From Cyprinodon diabolis (Eukaryota; Chordata; Actinopteri; Cyprinodontiformes; Cyprinodontidae): a DNA stretch of 64,000 nucleotides. The position numbers were made by a program, and so were the translations under genes. The notes below the pieces were generated by a model, which saw nothing but the letters and a program-made list of their open reading frames with translations, ran no database searches and was not told the origin of the DNA. The stretch lies in contig CM060064.1 of the NCBI GenBank assembly GCA_030533445.1, forward strand, positions 44,535,787 to 44,599,786, in the 5' to 3' direction. This document shows, in pieces, positions 46,261 through 57,129 of the stretch. Each line of letters opens with the position of its first letter. Position 1 is the first letter of the stretch.

Positions 46261-46462
46261 GTTTGGCAATAAAGAGGAGTACATGTGCTTTATGAATGAG
46301 TTCTTGGAGATGGAGTGGGGTTCCATGCAGCAGTTCCTGTACGAGATCTCCAACCTGGACAGTGTCAGCAATGCAGGCGGCTTTGAGGGTTACATCGATC
46401 TGGGCAGGGAGCTGTCTATACTGCACAGCCTCCTGTGGGAGGTCATGGCTCAGCTCAGCAAG
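46261..46462 (+). CDS. syngap1: SYNGAP1 exon: C-terminal part of the RasGAP domain
   Basis: Acceptor TGAACTGCAG; the first G completes a Lys codon. It encodes [20 protein letters not shown], then [35 protein letters not shown] and VMAQLSK, followed by the donor GTGAAC. This closes the helical GAP domain. 202 bp ending on a codon boundary. Confidence 0.94.
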
Positions 46463-46962
46463 GTGAACCTCAAACGTTCACAGTGGTTCTGATCTAAACT
46501 GAACTTAAAACTCACAGATGCACTTAGGGATAAAAACATTAACCTTAAAGACATAATTTGGAGCCGATGGGCGTTAATCAATATAATCGTTGTCTAATAT
46601 GACGGTGAAGCAGCTTTCAGTCCCAGGTATGTTGTTTGATCCCGATGCTTACTGTAAACAACCTCAGTTAGAAATTAGAGCTCTTGGTAGCATAACTCTC
46701 CATCTGGGTTAGTATCTCCTAGCAGCCGCCACACAAACAGTTTGGTCTTCCTCTTTTTCATAACTTCTTGTAATTTCTACATTCTCACAGATTTCAATGC
46801 CCTCCGGTTCAAGCTTAAAAATTTTAATGCTACTCGTTGCTGTTTTGGCTTTATGGAGCTAACGCAGTACTACGTAGCAGACATAATTTATCCAGAATAC
46901 ATTGAATAAAACAGAACATGGCAACGTCAAAGTGACAACATTTTATTGGAATGTATAAAAAC
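46463..46962. other. syngap1: Intron, nothing recognised
   Basis: Possibly an old repeat (TAGTATCTCCTAGCAGCCGCC ... CTACGTAGCAG), not classified. Confidence 0.4.
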
Positions 46963-47421
46963 TACTGGTGGGCATAGATTATTTTTTTAAATCTAGATAA
47001 ATTTTTCTTTAATCTTGGAATTAGCCTAGATTAATCCAGGTTAAACTCACTCATTTGAATTCTGCCAAAGACATTGATGTTTTGTGTGTGCTACCTCCAG
47101 AATTTTAAAGAAAATGTTTACTTTTTTATGTTTGCAAAATCACACGTGATTTTGTTTTCTTACTTAAGATTTTCTAGTTCTAAATACTTTTTTTTTTTGC
47201 TCATTTGTTACGGAGTGTCCCACCTCCAGTTATAGATTGTCCCACTTTAACAATAGAGTGCCTCCAAAAATCTGACACACACGTCGCCTTGATGAATTTC
47301 TCATCTGTCGCAGCTTTCTCCACGGCTGGTCATGCATTCTCCTCATGATAGTTCACCCTGCAGGTGAACTATCAACTATATACACTACAGTTAGTGGTGG
47401 CTCAATAACGGCCCATCACTA
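46963..47421. mobile_element. hAT MITE, 459 bp
   Basis: Left end TACTGGTGGGCATAG, right end GGCCCATCACTA, flanked by an exact 8-bp TSD ATAAAAAC (46955-46962 and 47422-47429). Sub-terminal AATCTAGAT/CTAGATTAATC motifs are typical of this type. No transposase is visible. Confidence 0.88.
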
Positions 47422-47559
47422 ATAAAAACCAAACAGCTTACAGTATTTTTACTCTATCGTATTTAGATTGAGCTAAATATTTTATATGCTTTTAAATGAT
47501 GATTTTTCTTGATATAAAAACTCCTGCAGCTTTCTGAAGTTTTCTCCTTCTGGCTACAG

Positions 47560-47762
47560 GATGCCATCATCAAGCTGGGTCCTTTGCCCCGCCTCCTGAA
47601 TGACATCAGCATGGCGTTGCGTAACCCTCACCTCCAGAGGCAGCCGAGCCACCAGACAGACAGGGTGCAGGACAGACAGACAGACAGGCTGCTGTCTCGA
47701 CCCAGCTTTAACCGAGGAATCTCGTCAGAGTTCCAGAATCTCATGATGAGGGACTTGAACAG
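47560..47762 (+). CDS. syngap1: SYNGAP1 exon: end of GAP region and start of the linker
   Basis: Acceptor GGCTACAG and donor AG|GTAGGA. It reads [32 protein letters not shown], then a Gln/Asp/Arg-rich stretch and [21 protein letters not shown] and MMRDLNS match SYNGAP1. The exon ends with two bases of a Ser codon completed at 49391. The stretch between RQPS and MMRDLN diverges from the mammalian sequence. Confidence 0.93.
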
Positions 47763-47813
47763 GTAGGAACATTTATTTCAATTAACATTTATTTCAACTT
47801 ATTTCAATTAATT

Positions 47814-48645
47814 TCAATTTTCGATTTTAAAGTGGCATATTGATGAGAATAAACACACAACTTTACGAGTAAAAACATACATATTTACTAAATTAAACCA
47901 TGCAAATATAAGACAAAAAAGCAGGTAATTAATAAGAAAAAAACTAGCAAATTTAGAGGCGACAAGTAGGAAAATTGCTAGATTTAAACATGGACATTTG
48001 CAGAACAGCGCAAGATTATAATACATGTTGAGGTATGCTACATAAAGCACATGCAAATCCATCTTTAATTGGGGGGCTTTAGTAATGGAATTTGATGCTA
48101 CAATGGCCTCCTCATGTAAGTTTTTAAAGTAAAAATTAATGATACAATAAATTTGCATGTTTATAATCTCATAAAATTGCTTGTTTTTTCTCGTAAATTT
48201 ACATGCTTATTCTGATACATTTCCTAAATTTTTCTTCAAAATTTGAAAGCTTAGAATCTCAAAAATGTTCATGTTTGTTTCTTGTAATTTTGGATTTTTG
48301 TTCTTATAAATTTTCTAAATTTGCATCTTTGTAATCATGTAAAATTGCATATTTATTCTGGTACATTTGCTACCTGTTTCCCTCTATATTTGCCTCTTTA
48401 TAATCTCGCAAATTTACATGTTTATTCTCTTAATTTGCGTGCTTTCTTCTTCTAAATTTGCATGCTTAAAATCTTGTAAATTTGCATGCTTTTTTCTTGT
48501 AAATCTCATAAATTTGGGTGTTTTTACTTGTAAATTTAGATGTTTATTCTCTAAATTTGGTACATTTTTCTTCCAAATTTCCATGCTTAGAATGTCTTAA
48601 ATGTGCATGTCAGTTCTCGTAAATATGCCACTTTAAACTCAAAAA
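47814..48645. repeat. Fold-back element with tandem-repeat arms, about 830 bp
   Basis: The outer ends TTTTAAAGTGGCATATT and AAATATGCCACTTTAAA are inverted repeats; both are next to TTAA, compatible with a TTAA target duplication. The arms consist of many diverged units of roughly 25 bp resembling CTCGTAAATTTGCATGTTTATT, in one orientation in the left half and the other in the right half. No coding content; the Phe/Leu/Cys-rich ORFs across it are artefacts. Confidence 0.78.
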
Positions 48646-49390
48646 TTTTAATTCCAATTTTTTTTTGTCTTTGAATTGCCATAAATATCTGTCGTATAGC
48701 ACAAGTTGCTGATTTTTTGCAGGCATTCACTCCCTCTTGAAACAAGTTGAAATGAAACCCGTGCTGTGCATGTGAAGAGAAAAGTTCCCGCTGTGTGCTG
48801 CTGCAGCAGCACAGGACTTTTGTGTAGAGGCATAATGCAATGTGAGATGAGAAAGATGTAAATATTTATTTACTTTTTTACCAGAGGATCATTCTCAGGA
48901 CAGATCGGATCTCGCTTTTTTTTTAAAAGAGTCCCCAGTATTTACTCTTGGAATTTTCAAACACCAATCCAGCTCCAACTTCTTTTTTCGCCATAGTAAA
49001 GTTTTATTTTCTTACTCCTGCGTCTGTCTGTGTTTTAGCTGCACATTTGAAAATATTAGCATTTTTTTTGGAAAAGCAACGTGTTTTTTGGATAGCATGT
49101 TTCTTTTCAAATTCCAACTTGCAAAGTGTGTTTTTTTTTTTTTTAGTTTCCATTCACAAAATGTGTTTCTTTAATGGGACAATAACGGAACAAAATTCTC
49201 TCCATACCTCAATAATACCTCAATGTATGTATAGTAAAGGGTCGTAGCAGAAGTGATATTTTATTGTTTGAAAAGATTTGCTGACAAAGTGTTGAGTGAA
49301 TAAACCCAGAATACCACAGATTTGGAGCGGCTGAACGTAAAAGAATGTTCCAGATCCATCCTGTCGGCTTTACTCCTTCCTGTTTTCCAG
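48646..49390. other. syngap1: Intron, nothing recognised
   Basis: Ends in the acceptor TGTTTTCCAG. Poly-T tracts at 48655 and 49130. Confidence 0.5.
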
Positions 49391-49589
49391 CTCCATAGAT
49401 ATCACTCGTTTGCCTTCCCCCACCTCCACCGGGGGGGTCATGCCGTCCCGTTCCCAGCTGAGTTTTCAGGACTGCGATCATCCTCATCGAGCCTCCAAAG
49501 ACATGTTTTACGTTTCCCGACCCCCTCTGGCCCGATCCAGCCCGGCGTACTGCACGAGCAGCTCCGACATCACGGAACCAGACGCTAAG
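49391..49589 (+). CDS. syngap1: SYNGAP1 exon: linker with the [14 protein letters not shown] segment
   Basis: Acceptor TGTTTTCCAG and donor AAG|GTGAGT. The exon completes Ser, then reads [20 protein letters not shown], a short Ser/His-rich part, [20 protein letters not shown] and [11 protein letters not shown]. The Ser/Pro-rich text belongs to the disordered linker, a phosphorylation-rich region in the mammalian protein. The exon ends on a codon boundary, whereas the next recognised exon needs two preceding bases; the microexon at 49653 resolves this. Confidence 0.94.
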
Positions 49590-49652
49590 GTGAGTCTCAT
49601 CTTGCCGAACCACGGGCATCATCATCTCATCCGCTAGGTTATCTCTCTCCAG

Positions 49653-49660
49653 TTAGTGAG
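49653..49660 (+). CDS. syngap1: SYNGAP1 predicted 8-nt microexon
   Basis: The eight bases TTAGTGAG are preceded by a strong pyrimidine tract and acceptor (TTATCTCTCTCCAG) and followed by GTTTGT, a usable donor. Inserted between 49589 and 49916 they give AAG-TTA-GTG-AGT, that is K-L-V-S followed by [11 protein letters not shown]. The mammalian protein reads [15 protein letters not shown] at this place as I recall it, so length, frame and residue class all fit. Without it the frame is broken. No transcript evidence was available. Confidence 0.72.
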
Positions 49661-49915
49661 GTTTGTATGACATGCATGTTGGTCATACTGGAAGAGTCTG
49701 CAATGGTCGTACAGAGGCTCTAGTTTATCATGACATTTGCTGAGTCACCATGCAACTCATTCTAGCGGTATTTCCTGGGAAATACTTTCAGGCATTCCGA
49801 TACCCTGACAGACCTCGTGGTAAAACACCTCACCCATATCATCCGTGCCCACCTAACATTTAAATATAAGGGGGCACATTAGCATCTCATGTCCCGTACT
49901 ATTCAGGTGTCTCAG

Positions 49916-50540
49916 TGTAAATAAAAGCGTATCTATGATGGACCTCCAGGATTCCCGAATGAACAGCGTGTATAACCTGCAGTCGGTGGACATGCTCAAC
50001 TCCTCCCAGGCCTCCATCGCCGGTATGGGCAGCTTCGGTGGGCTGAGCAGCGGAGGCGGTGGCGGCCTGGGGTCGGGCCTGAGCAGCCAGCTGCGGGCCG
50101 GTGGGAGGTTGTCAGCTGGCTCCGGCGGCTCCAGCATGTCAGGCGGCCTCCGGCTGAGCCAGCTGAGCCAGATGGGCACCACCACCGACTCGCTATCCCA
50201 GCAGCAGCAACACCAGGCCGCCGCCATGCGCTACCCGCTTTCCTTCCAGAATCCCCTGTTTCATCTGGCGACGGCTGACGGGCCGCAGCAACAGCTCCAT
50301 CACCAGCACAGCCGGGCTCAACCCCCAGCACCTCTGCTCCTGACCCCTGAACCCGAGCCCTCTCATCCGGCCTACATCCCACAGTTCGCCCACGGGGGGT
50401 TCTCTCGCAGTGAGGATCTGTCCACCCTCAGGACCCGGGACGGTCACCTGGGTCAGCCCAGCATAATCCACTCACACAGCTACAGTGACGACTACAGCAG
50501 GGCTGACTACGGACGCAGGCAAATCTCCATGCATATGCAG
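49916..50540 (+). CDS. syngap1: SYNGAP1 exon: long Gly/Ser-rich linker
   Basis: The acceptor chosen is GTGTCTCAG ending at 49915; an alternative CAG ends at 49906. Either choice needs two bases carried over from a preceding exon, and only 49916 gives the collinear S-V-N-K. The exon encodes [17 protein letters not shown], a Gly/Ser-rich run, [20 protein letters not shown], a His/Gln/Pro-rich stretch, SRSEDLSTL and [20 protein letters not shown]. It ends CAG|GTAAAG. PLSFQNP and HSHSYSD are conserved in SYNGAP1. Mammalian SYNGAP1 has a poly-His run here; this copy has only scattered His. Confidence 0.9.
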
Positions 50541-52076
50541 GTAAAGTAATTCTTCCTGAAATCGTTACGCCCTTATGTTAGGCAACCACATAACAGGCTT
50601 AGTTTTTCAGAAATCAACATCCAGGAGTCTTTGTGAATTTTGTCAGCCCTTGTCTGAGCCGACAGGTTTGAATGAGTGGCAGGACTGAAATGTAAATGCT
50701 TGGAGCCTGAAAATGCAATCTTCCCCCTATGTTCAGTTATGACTTTTCTCTTTTAACCAATATGGCTTCCTTTACCCTGCTTTCAAACCATCTTTCCTCT
50801 CTGTTCAAAATCTTAACATTTTTATAGTCGAAGAACAAAAGATTTTAGCCCCAAAGCATCAACAATTTGGTCCTGGAATAACCCCATAGACAAAAGCGCA
50901 CTGATCATGATCAAATGGCCAAAAACGAAATCCATATATGCAAGTCTTCAAAAACCCAGGAAAATGAAAGGTTAGTCTTTGATTTGCATCTGTCCTGCAA
51001 TTTGCTCAGGTGGATGGACCTCAAGGTTGTTTAAAAACATCAGTTCTCCAACTACAGATTGCTTTATGCGAGCCGACAGAAGTTACAAAGTCTTCTGGAT
51101 GGGTGTTGAAAGGTCTTCAGAAGAACTGAGCAAAAGTGCTGTTGTTTCTCATTTAAGACCGTTTTGTGGTTCATATTCGGAGATGTCCGGTGACATTGTT
51201 TGATAATGTTGTCTGTTAAAAGCAACACTGCGTAAGTTTAAGCCACGAGGGGCGCTAGACCTGCAACTTCCAGAGTTAGTGCCCCTGACGGACAGCACCA
51301 GTATCCCGCTGTGCTTTGTCTAATAGCTGACCACTTTGGACCAGCAGGTTTTAGAAGTCATGGAGTTACTTGTAAATTCAAGGTCACATTCACCCCTCCA
51401 GAATATATCCTATATCTCTGAACCCAAAATATGTCTGATCAGGTCAGATCTGTTTTGTTGGTTAACAACATTATTTAGCTTTGTTAGCTCTGGTGTTTAA
51501 GGGGAACTCAGGCCACCTTAAAGCAGTAATCTAGTTACATGACTCATCAAGCAACGGATCAAAATACACCATATGAACCAATTACTGCATATTCACCTGA
51601 AAATTAATTTTATATATTTTGAAATAATTGGGTCAAAAGTTAGGCTGTGTTGTCTGTCATATCCTGGTGAAGATTCTCAGTTATCCACGTCATAGTCATT
51701 CCAAAAAAGTAAAAAAATACAATCCATTGAATTGAAAAAGCTTCCTGGATGGGAAGCGAAACATCTTCAAACTTGGAAACAAAGTCCAGTAGATTGTTTT
51801 TTATCTTTAGTTTTTTGGAACCCTGTCATATCCTTTTAAAAAGAAGTTTTATCATGGAAATTCATCTAAACAGCAGGACATTCTAATGGGCAAAATCAAC
51901 TTGTCTTCTTGGTCATTACCTGTGTCTTTATACTTCGGCATTGGGGTAATGCAAACTTTGTCTTCAAGGCTAGCAGACTTTACACAAATATTCTGTCTAT
52001 TTGTGTATGAAAAGCCTTTTTATAATTTATAGTTTAATCCAAAAACACTTGATTTTGCCCTTGTTTTCTCTCCAAG
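50541..52076. other. syngap1: Intron with two repeat pieces
   Basis: 51215-51540 is homologous in its right half to 16530-16660. 51660-51830 contains TTCCTGGATGGGAAGCGAAA and CATCTTCAAACTTGGAAACA, a common interspersed motif of teleost genomes. No exon recognised. Confidence 0.45.
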
Positions 52077-52508
52077 GATAATCTGCAACAGCAGCAGGAA
52101 ATGTTGGGTATGGCCTCCCAGACAGGAACATCCCACTCTTCCCTGGCCACCACACCTCCCTCTACAGTCCAGCCTATGCGCCAGAGTTCTGTTGCTCCAC
52201 CTCCCAGCCAACGTGTCAAGTCCCAGACCTCCCACCAGCTATCCGTCAGCTCAGCAGCAGCACCTGCCGGCTCTGGTAAAACCCGTCCGCAGAGCGGAAA
52301 CCTCCTCCAGTCTCCAGAGTCCGGGTACGGCGGCAGGCAGCACGGGCCCCGGCAGCTATCTGTCAAAGACAACACTGCCCCGGGTCTCCCCCACCAGCAG
52401 AGCTCGGTCAGGGAAAGTGGGAGTCCGCAGGGGACTACCAGTCAGAGCACTCAGCAGTCACCGCAGCAGTCTCAACAGCACCTTTTGAAACCCACCATGA
52501 CTAAACAG
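52077..52508 (+). CDS. syngap1: SYNGAP1 exon: Ser/Pro/Gln-rich linker
   Basis: Acceptor CTCTCCAAG and donor CAG|GTAACA; 144 codons, phase 0. It begins DNLQQQQEMLGMASQTG and contains KTRPQSGNLLQSPESGYGGR (mammalian SGNLLQSPE is conserved), QLSVKD and LKPTMTKQ. It is low in complexity and probably disordered. In mammals this linker carries SH3-type proline motifs and CaMKII/CDK5 phosphosites; individual sites cannot be assigned here. Confidence 0.92.
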
Positions 52509-52796
52509 GTAACATCTGCACACTGTCAGCTTCTCTAGGTCTGCATGTCCATGCATAGCTTATATTTCATGAACAAGGCACTTTGAATGAAAGCCTGCTT
52601 GTTATAAAAATGATTTCTGCACAGTTCAGGGCTTTTCTTTTGCGTGCAGTTTTCATGCTTATTCTTTAATGGTTTCTTTCTCTTCCTTCTCACAGCTTTC
52701 TAAAACATTTTTTGATTCTCTTTTGTATGTTTCTATTTAAGATGAAATTGCTGTTCCTCCTCTTCCCATAGTAACTCTGCCAACGTTTCTTTCCAG

Positions 52797-52970
52797 GGCT
52801 CCCAATCACCTGCCACCCTCAATCCCCCGACCCCAGCAAATGAGCGAACAGTGGCCTGGGTCTCCAACATGCCACATCTGTCGGCTGACATTGAAAGTTC
52901 ACGAATTGACCGAGAGGAATTCAAGCTGAAGGAGTACTCGAAGAGTATGGATGAGTCTCGCATGGACAGG
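52797..52970 (+). CDS. syngap1: SYNGAP1 exon: [19 protein letters not shown] segment
   Basis: Acceptor TTTCTTTCCAG and donor AGG|GTAGGC bound 58 codons. They encode [40 protein letters not shown] and [18 protein letters not shown]. This block lies just before the coiled coil and is strongly conserved between SYNGAP1 and RASAL2; the residues after ADIES favour SYNGAP1. The downstream intron is 7.7 kb and repeat-rich. Confidence 0.95.
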
Positions 52971-53820
52971 GTAGGCATCCATTTAACTGTGTGGTTTTTG
53001 TGAGTCATGCCATAAACCAAATGCAGATGAAATTTAAAGTTCAAGTAGAAAACCATATACTTATAGTTTCTCATTCAATAGTATGTAAAAAATTAAATAC
53101 ATCACAAGTGAAAAACAGAAATTCCAGCATTTTGTTGTTTACAGCATAAAAAAATTCACTAAGATAGCAGATGACGCTAAATTCCTCATTCAGTCACGTG
53201 ACCTACTGAGGCTCAGTAGGATGCCATGATGTCAGTTTCAAACATGCAGACCTAGAGAAGCTGTTTCAAAAAACAAGATGGTGGAGAAATATTCAATTAT
53301 ACTGTTTGTCAGTTGGTTGCTAGGTTCCATCAAAGCTAATGTATTTGAATTGATAGACCAGGCATTTGGCAAATGGTAATTCATAAACTTTGGTAAGCAT
53401 TAGCAAACATTTAACTGATTTGTCCAGATTTCAAAAGGGTAAAGGGGCGTATGTGAATGTGGTAGTAGTGTGAAGCCCTTTGAGTGGTCAAATTTGGTCA
53501 ATTTACAATTTAAACTAAAAATACTACATCTATCAGTTACTTGTGGATTAAGTTAACTAACATGTGCATCAATGTGCTGAAATTAAGAATACATTCTGTA
53601 TAAAGCATACCCTAAAGCCGGGGTCTTCAACGTTTTCCAGGCCAAGGACTCCCAAACTGATGGCGAGATGGAGCGAGGACCCCCTAATTACATATATTGT
53701 ATGAAATTGTGTTCTATCAATCTGAGTCTATAGTCACTCTATTATAGAAGGAGTCATGTAACGAAAGTAATTTGGCAGTGTGATTATTAAAGTATTTCTG
53801 ATTCTTATTCCTCGTTGATG
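52971..53820. other. syngap1: Intron, nothing recognised
   Basis: Start of the 7.7-kb intron. Text at 53440-53500 (GGCGTATGTGAATGTGGTAG...GTGAAGCCCTTTGAGTGGTC) resembles a LINE/SINE tail but is too decayed to bound. Confidence 0.4.
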
Positions 53821-53821
53821 G

Positions 53822-54115
53822 CACTGGAAAAACGATCTAGAAAAAAGTAAAATATTTCTTAAATTAAGCGTATTTACCCTTAATTTGAGTAGGTAAATGA
53901 GGTAGTTTGCCAATGGAATTATTATTTTTACTTTTAAACTAAGATAATTAGATAATATTGACTCTAAATAAGACAATGCAATTGTGTTTTCTTATTTTAA
54001 TTGTAAATTGTCTTGTTCCATTGGCAAAATGTCTCTTTTACATCCTCAATCCAAAAACAAATGCACTTATTTTAAGAATAAATGGCTTATCTAGATTTCG
54101 ATTTTTTTTTCAGTG
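53822..54115. repeat. CACTG-ended MITE (copy e), 294 bp
   Basis: Begins CACTGGAAAAACGATC and ends TTTTTTTTTCAGTG, with the same interior as copies a and d. It appears nested in another repeat, since GACCCC-type text (53680 GAGGACCCCCTAATTAC and 54350 GAGGACCCCTAGTGG) occurs on both sides. Confidence 0.75.
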
Positions 54116-54589
54116 CAGGTGTTGTGAATGAAACGGTGCCCAGCTTGAAAGAGCTCCTGTGTGTCGCTGAATGTGTGCATTGATGACTGAAAGACATCTT
54201 CTGCCTCCATTTACCTGTTTACTACACTCTGTTTAATTCATGTTAATGTGGATTTAATGACATTTCAAATAGTGGAAAAAACTGCAGGGGGAATATAAAA
54301 AAAAAAAGTCTAATCAACCAAAACTTTTGCCACCCCCATGCAGTAAATCCGAGGACCCCTAGTGGCCGCGGACCCCTTGTTGAAGACCTCTGCCCTAGAG
54401 CATACCCTTGTGATGTGGAATTAACTTTCCATAAGAAGCAGAATCTAAATTATACTTCCTTTAACTTACAGGTTACTTTTGGAAATGTATTCTTATATAT
54501 CATATCAGTTATATGCATAGAGGTTTATAGTATAATTGAATTTGATTAATCTCACACTGGAGAAATTTACTTCTGCATTTAATTCATCC

Positions 54590-54755
54590 CCTTGGGGAGC
54601 AGTGGGCTGCCATTGTGCAGTGCCCAGGAAGCAGTATGGGGTTCGGAGAATTGCTTAGCGACCCAGAGGGCAGGCTGTGGGGATCGACCTGGGTAATTGG
54701 AACCTTCTTGGAGCACAAACGCGCTGCTCTAACCACTAGGATATCCCCAAGTCCC
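54590..54755 (-). repeat. Diverged SINE-like repeat
   Basis: The minus strand begins with GATATCCTAGTGGTTAGAGCAGCGCG, an A-box-like tRNA head, and continues with GTGCTCCAAGAAGG and a body ending near GCAGCCCACTGCTCCCC. No tail was delimited. Confidence 0.5.
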
Positions 54756-55112
54756 TGTGATGGTACTTTTTATGTGAAGATTTAGGGGCCTGTTATCTCC
54801 CTCTACTGTCTCTGACCAGAAAATACACACTAGCAACTATCGCACAGACCCCAGTGGCAGTCTCATGGCTCTCTTTTTATTCTTACAGTAAGATGAAGAG
54901 CTTTATGGCAGCCCAACATAGAGCCACATGCCCCTCACTCGTTGCTCAAAGGGAAACATAAAATCATCTTTGAAGTTAAAGGTTTATGAGATTGTGGTGC
55001 CAGCAAAAAAAGGACAGGGAAAGAAAGATGCACATAGGGAAGTCAGTATTTACAACACTGCTATTTGGATAGCAGATGGTCAATGCCGCGTCCACATCCC
55101 GCTGCCTCGGTC

Positions 55113-55760
55113 CGGGTGGATTTACCATTAGGGAATACTAGGCAACTGTGCTTACATGTATGGTCAATACAACTATTCCTTATTTGTGCACATTAATTAT
55201 GTTTTTGATAAAAATCCTTTCACTAAAATGCCATCAGAATGGTTATGGTATTAAGTGTGTCTCGCAACCCCTCTGCTACTGGTGACTTTGGCGACAACAT
55301 CTAAAAGCAGCGAACTCTGCTCTCCAGAGCAAGTAGATTGGTAACCCCGCCTCCTGCTCTCCTCTATCTTGTCTGCTGTCATGATTCATGAAGCTATTAT
55401 TTCATCGAAATGAAAAATGGAGAACAGATAAGCAGATCATGGCTTGTCTACAGTGAAAAGAAGGACTGGGTTATTTACTTTTGCCGTCGCCTTTTTGGAA
55501 ACACAGAAAGGAGCAATCAGTTAAGTGAGCTTAGTGGTTGGAGAAAATCTTTCATTCCTTTTGAGACAGCATGAGAAGTCAGCTGAGTACAAAACCTAGA
55601 GAGGAAAACAACAAGAAAAGGGAAAAAACGTAGAATAAAAAATGTATATCTGTTAAAATTTCTGTCTGTATAATTGGTCTGTTTTTTATGTTGTCTTCTC
55701 AATTCAGAGGGCCCCCTGCCTGTCTTTGCCTAGGCCCAAAATGTACTAAATCCGCCCCTG
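55113..55760. mobile_element. hAT transposon remnant with TTF/ZMYM-like piece (copy 2)
   Basis: Ends CGGGTGGATTTACC and ACTAAATCCGCCCCTG, with a diverged 8-bp duplication CCTCGGTC / TCTCGCTC (6 of 8). The interior is the reverse complement of 1800-2260 (AAGCAGCGAACTCTGCTCTC, CGCCTCCTGCTCTCCTCTAT, GAGGGCCCCCTGCCTGTCTT). The transposase piece is broken by stops here. Confidence 0.7.
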
Positions 55761-57120
55761 TCTCGCTCGAATGCAGCCACTCTAGTCAATAAAGCTAAGC
55801 TGCTATAGACAACATTACCTGCTGCTTCAGCATAGAGCCACTGGAGAAAATCTCATTTCAAAGGACACCATGGACCACAAAATGTGTATTTTGGAGATAA
55901 AATCATTATATTTTACATGAAACGACTAGTCCATTTTATAAAGATAACACCAGGAGATAAGGTGACCAAATAAAGAGCAGGCATGCCAGACATCGCTTCC
56001 ATTGGCCAAATAACAACTATATTGTTCTATGTAAAGCCTACATGTATACTGCTACTGTTTTTTTATATTTTATACCCAGTGCAATAGCTATACATATAAA
56101 TACAAATATATATACCCATGTAAATAATAATGCACCTTTTCATCCTTTTGGCACCTTCTTCTTTTTGACTATTTAGCTGATGTAACAAGTAAATTTCTCC
56201 ACTGTGAGATCAATAAAGTCCATCAGTCAATCAATCGATCATTGGAATCTGGCTAATTGTAACTGTAAGGAAACTTGGGTTGGTTTATAACTGCAAAGTA
56301 ACTCAGTGTATGTTTTATTATTAGTTATTATACAATCTTATTCAGATGTTATCACAAACATACCTCAGTGTATGCAAAAAGTAGCCTCTTGTATGGTTTA
56401 TATTTTAGGACATCTTCGGGTCTCAGGGAAGATACATCAGTTGTTAGGATTCAGTAAAATGCTGGTGCTCTTTTTTCAAAACTAAGTGAAATCTTGACCT
56501 GCTGATCTGATACTTGAGTTTAACAAGATACACTGTTCGCTTAAAAGCATCTTAAAAGTCTGTTCTGGGTTTTCTAGACAGATTACATCACTATGCTGAA
56601 TTGAACGCTGACCTAATCCCTGAAACTTTTATTTTTCTTTTTGATTCCCAACTCCTTCTAATGCTCATTCAGAAGCAGTCAATAAGTGCATAATTTCTTC
56701 CTGAATTTGACTACTGAGTTCTGACCAGTCATAAGTGTGACCGGATGCCACATTTTTCACTTTAGTCCCACAGTCGCACAAATCGAAACCATGTTTCGCA
56801 CATGACTTGGTCAAATTAGAAAAAAAAAAGATCAAAACAAAAAAAAATCACATGCATTTTCTTCCAAATTCAAAGAAAGCAGAGCTGTGAAATCATGACC
56901 GATATGTGCAATATACTCAAAGAACAGACCTGGTAAAGGATTTAAATACAAAATATGGTGGAAACTATGGTTAAAGAAAATTAAACACATTCACAAAGAC
57001 TGCAGAGCATTTAAAACGGGATGAGGTCAGTGATAGGTGATTCTCAGAGAGCTTTTTATGAATTGGAATTTAGGTTTTTTGGCGTTTCTTGCCTTTGTTA
57101 TGATGGGACATCTGTGCCTT
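55761..57120. other. syngap1: Intron, nothing recognised
   Basis: AT-rich sequence with a tail-like AGATCAATAAAGTCCATCAGTC / AATCAATCGATC near 56207-56240, perhaps the end of an old retroelement. No exon. Confidence 0.4.
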
Positions 57121-57129
57121 CTCTGCAAA

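Noticed and set aside
49209..49625. Minus-strand ORF of 138 codons over a SYNGAP1 exon
   Set aside because: Antisense shadow of the exon 49391-49589; no conserved motif.
49907..49915. Alternative acceptor at 49906 giving extra residues before S-V-N-K
   Set aside because: It is also in frame with the microexon, but inserts three residues (L-V-R-C-L-S) absent from the conserved K-x-x-S-V-N-K spacing; 49915 gives the exact length.
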